A DNA stretch of 64,000 nt from Ruegeria sp. SCSIO 43209. Its GTDB lineage: Bacteria > Pseudomonadota > Alphaproteobacteria > Rhodobacterales > Rhodobacteraceae. Positions 63,061 to 64,000 of this stretch are shown here, in pieces. Every line of letters begins with the position of its first letter. Position 1 is the first letter of the stretch. The stretch spans positions 1,823,001 through 1,887,000 of the forward strand of contig NZ_CP065359.1 of assembly GCF_019904295.1 (NCBI RefSeq), written 5' to 3'. Position numbers and translations under genes: made by a program. Below the pieces are notes generated by a model. That model made no database searches. It saw nothing but the letters and a program-made list of their open reading frames with translations, and was not told the DNA's origin.

Positions 63061-63543
63061 TCAGCCTCCGAAAACGCCCGGCAAGGGTCGCATGTAGATG
63101 CCAAGAACCTCTTGCACGAGGTACCAGACTGAACCTGTAGCGATTACGGCAACCGGCAGCATGACGTGCCATTTGCGTTCGCCCAGAATGAAAGAACCGA
63201 GGATCAGGAACCCGGATGTCGAGATCAGAAATCCAACCGGACGCAGGCACAGCGCATAGGCAACCATCAAAGCCAGCAACAGCAGCGCCTGGCCCAGGTG
63301 ATATTCGCCCAGCCTCCGATAATCGATATCAGCCTCTTTGGGCTCAGCCTTTTCAAATCCCAGCAGAATAATCGTTGTGGCAATTATCCCCAAAATCGAC
63401 AGCACCTTGGGAAAGGTGCTCGGCCAAATGGGGTTGCGCTGCATGAAGGGGGGCAGACTGCCATCCATCGTGAACCAGGCGGTGTAGCCATATGTCAGGC
63501 AAATGCCCAGCAAAACGAGCGCGATCCAGCGATCCAGCGCCAT
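63061..63543 (-). CDS. tctB: Tripartite tricarboxylate transporter, small subunit (TctB)
   Basis: 160 residues with four hydrophobic helices in the pattern of TctB (6-24, 38-55, 85-100, 110-150). It lies between TctC and TctA on the same strand. A polar loop (FEKAEPKEADIDYRR) separates the first two helices from the rest. Standard member of the family. Confidence 0.9.
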   Translation of the reverse strand: MALDRWIALVLLGICLTYGYTAWFTMDGSLPPFMQRNPIWPSTFPKVLSILGIIATTIILLGFEKAEPKEADIDYRRLGEYHLGQALLLLALMVAYALCLRPVGFLISTSGFLILGSFILGERKWHVMLPVAVIATGSVWYLVQEVLGIYMRPLPGVFGG

Positions 63544-63609
63544 GTTTCCCCCTCCTTTGATTTATTGTTGGTTGAGGCAGAGCGGTTGCCCGCTCTGCCC
63601 GAGGTATCC

Positions 63610-64000
63610 TTACAGGAAACCCAACTTTTTCATCAGATCGCCGATCTGCTTTTCCTGCTGTTCCAGGAACGATTGGAAATCAGCACCCGAGTTGTGGATG
63701 TTCACCCAACCGTTACGGGCGCGGACCTCTTCCCATTCAGGTGTGTCATACATCTTGGCGATGGCTTCTTGATAAGCTACCAGCTTGTCCTCTGGCAGAC
63801 CGGGAGCAGCAAAGAACCCACGCCAGTTCACGAAAGTTGTGTCGATGCCCTGCTCTTTCATGGTCTGCGCATCAGGGGCTGCATCCACGCGCTCTTCCGC
63901 GGTGACGCCAATGATCTTCACCTCACCTGCATTCGCCAGATCGACAGCCTCCGAGAAACCGGTCGATAGCGCGGCAATCTCACCGGACAGAAGCGCGGCC
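63610..64000 (-). CDS. tctC: Tripartite tricarboxylate transporter, substrate-binding protein (TctC), C-terminal part
   Basis: The open frame continues past the right edge of the window, so only the C-terminal 129 codons are seen (from AALLSGEIAALSTGFSEAVD to the end). It has the Bug/TctC pattern: VKIIGVTAEERVDAAPDAQTMKEQG, FVNWRGFFAAPGLP and the final AIAKMYDTPEWEE segment. The full protein is a periplasmic binding protein for a carboxylate. It is first in its operon. Confidence 0.9.
   Translation of the reverse strand, partial: AALLSGEIAALSTGFSEAVDLANAGEVKIIGVTAEERVDAAPDAQTMKEQGIDTTFVNWRGFFAAPGLPEDKLVAYQEAIAKMYDTPEWEEVRARNGWVNIHNSGADFQSFLEQQEKQIGDLMKKLGFL

Overview
The window reads as chromosome of a marine alphaproteobacterium of the order Rhodobacterales (Roseobacter/Ruegeria-like). 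The reasons are moderate-to-high GC with dense genes on both strands, a class I polyhydroxyalkanoate (PHA) locus with a phaR regulator, flavin-dependent thymidylate synthase, several gamma-glutamyl-ligase (glutamine-synthetase-like) genes, TRAP and tripartite tricarboxylate transporters, and short GC-rich dispersed repeats of a kind common between genes in this group. No prophage, insertion sequence, CRISPR array or rRNA operon was seen. The only RNA gene found is tRNA-Cys(GCA).

Layout. 1-310: end of a DsbB-type gene and a small membrane protein. 0.6-3.9 kb: a complete polar amino acid ABC importer (ATPase, binding protein, two permeases). 3.9-4.8 kb: an MtfA-type metallopeptidase, convergent. 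5.0-11.0 kb: a polyamine/amine catabolic cluster with two PuuA-like ligases, a class I amidotransferase, a PuuB-like FAD oxidase and a DegT-type aminotransferase; two of its genes carry the same 14-16 bp palindrome upstream. 11.0-16.8 kb: PHA locus (trypsin-like protease, phaR, phaP, phaC, then divergent phaZ and a Cys-rich DUF6151 gene). 16.8-20.0 kb: hydrolases and an M15-like protein. 20.2-24.9 kb: thrS, then a four-gene bufferin-type (DUF2282/MNIO/DUF2063/DoxX) copper-chelating RiPP operon. 24.9-35.2 kb: housekeeping genes (csp, thyX, gloA, two DUF1194 genes, a MarR regulator, sdhE, an XRE regulator, aspartate aminotransferase, MATE, PPK2, an AhpD-like gene). 35.4-39.0 kb: a membrane-tethered PIN/NYN-like protein, parE, then a visibly AT-richer two-gene unit (DUF2188 plus a Rossmann/TIR-like protein). 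39.3-49.4 kb: a long minus-strand catabolic unit (N-formylglutamate-amidohydrolase-like, TRAP QMP, glutamine-synthetase-like, aldehyde dehydrogenase, iron alcohol dehydrogenase with a frameshift, alpha/beta hydrolase) under a divergent RpiR regulator. 49.5-59.1 kb: mixed housekeeping genes (ygfZ, efp, cobQ) and a pcm-tolC-PopZ-like trio. 59.3 kb: tRNA-Cys. 59.6-64 kb: a tripartite tricarboxylate transporter with a CaiB-type CoA-transferase and a citrate-synthase-fold lyase.

How the genes work together. Two separate gamma-glutamylation pathways are suggested. The first (5-11 kb) resembles the Puu pathway for putrescine-like amines. The second (40-48 kb) combines an amine-gamma-glutamyl ligase with an alcohol dehydrogenase, an aldehyde dehydrogenase, an amidohydrolase and a TRAP importer, which would suit oxidation of a glutamylated amino-alcohol to an amino acid. 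Its alcohol dehydrogenase reading frame is broken in this sequence. The window end suggests import of a carboxylate, CoA activation and lyase cleavage. These pathway readings are inferences from gene content; substrates are not visible in the sequence.

The most interesting items for follow-up are the amino-alcohol-type cluster and its operators, the DUF2188/TIR-like pair, the bufferin operon, a candidate divergent PopZ in the pcm-tolC neighbourhood, an orphan ABC exporter membrane domain, and two alpha/beta hydrolases whose nucleophile serine is replaced.
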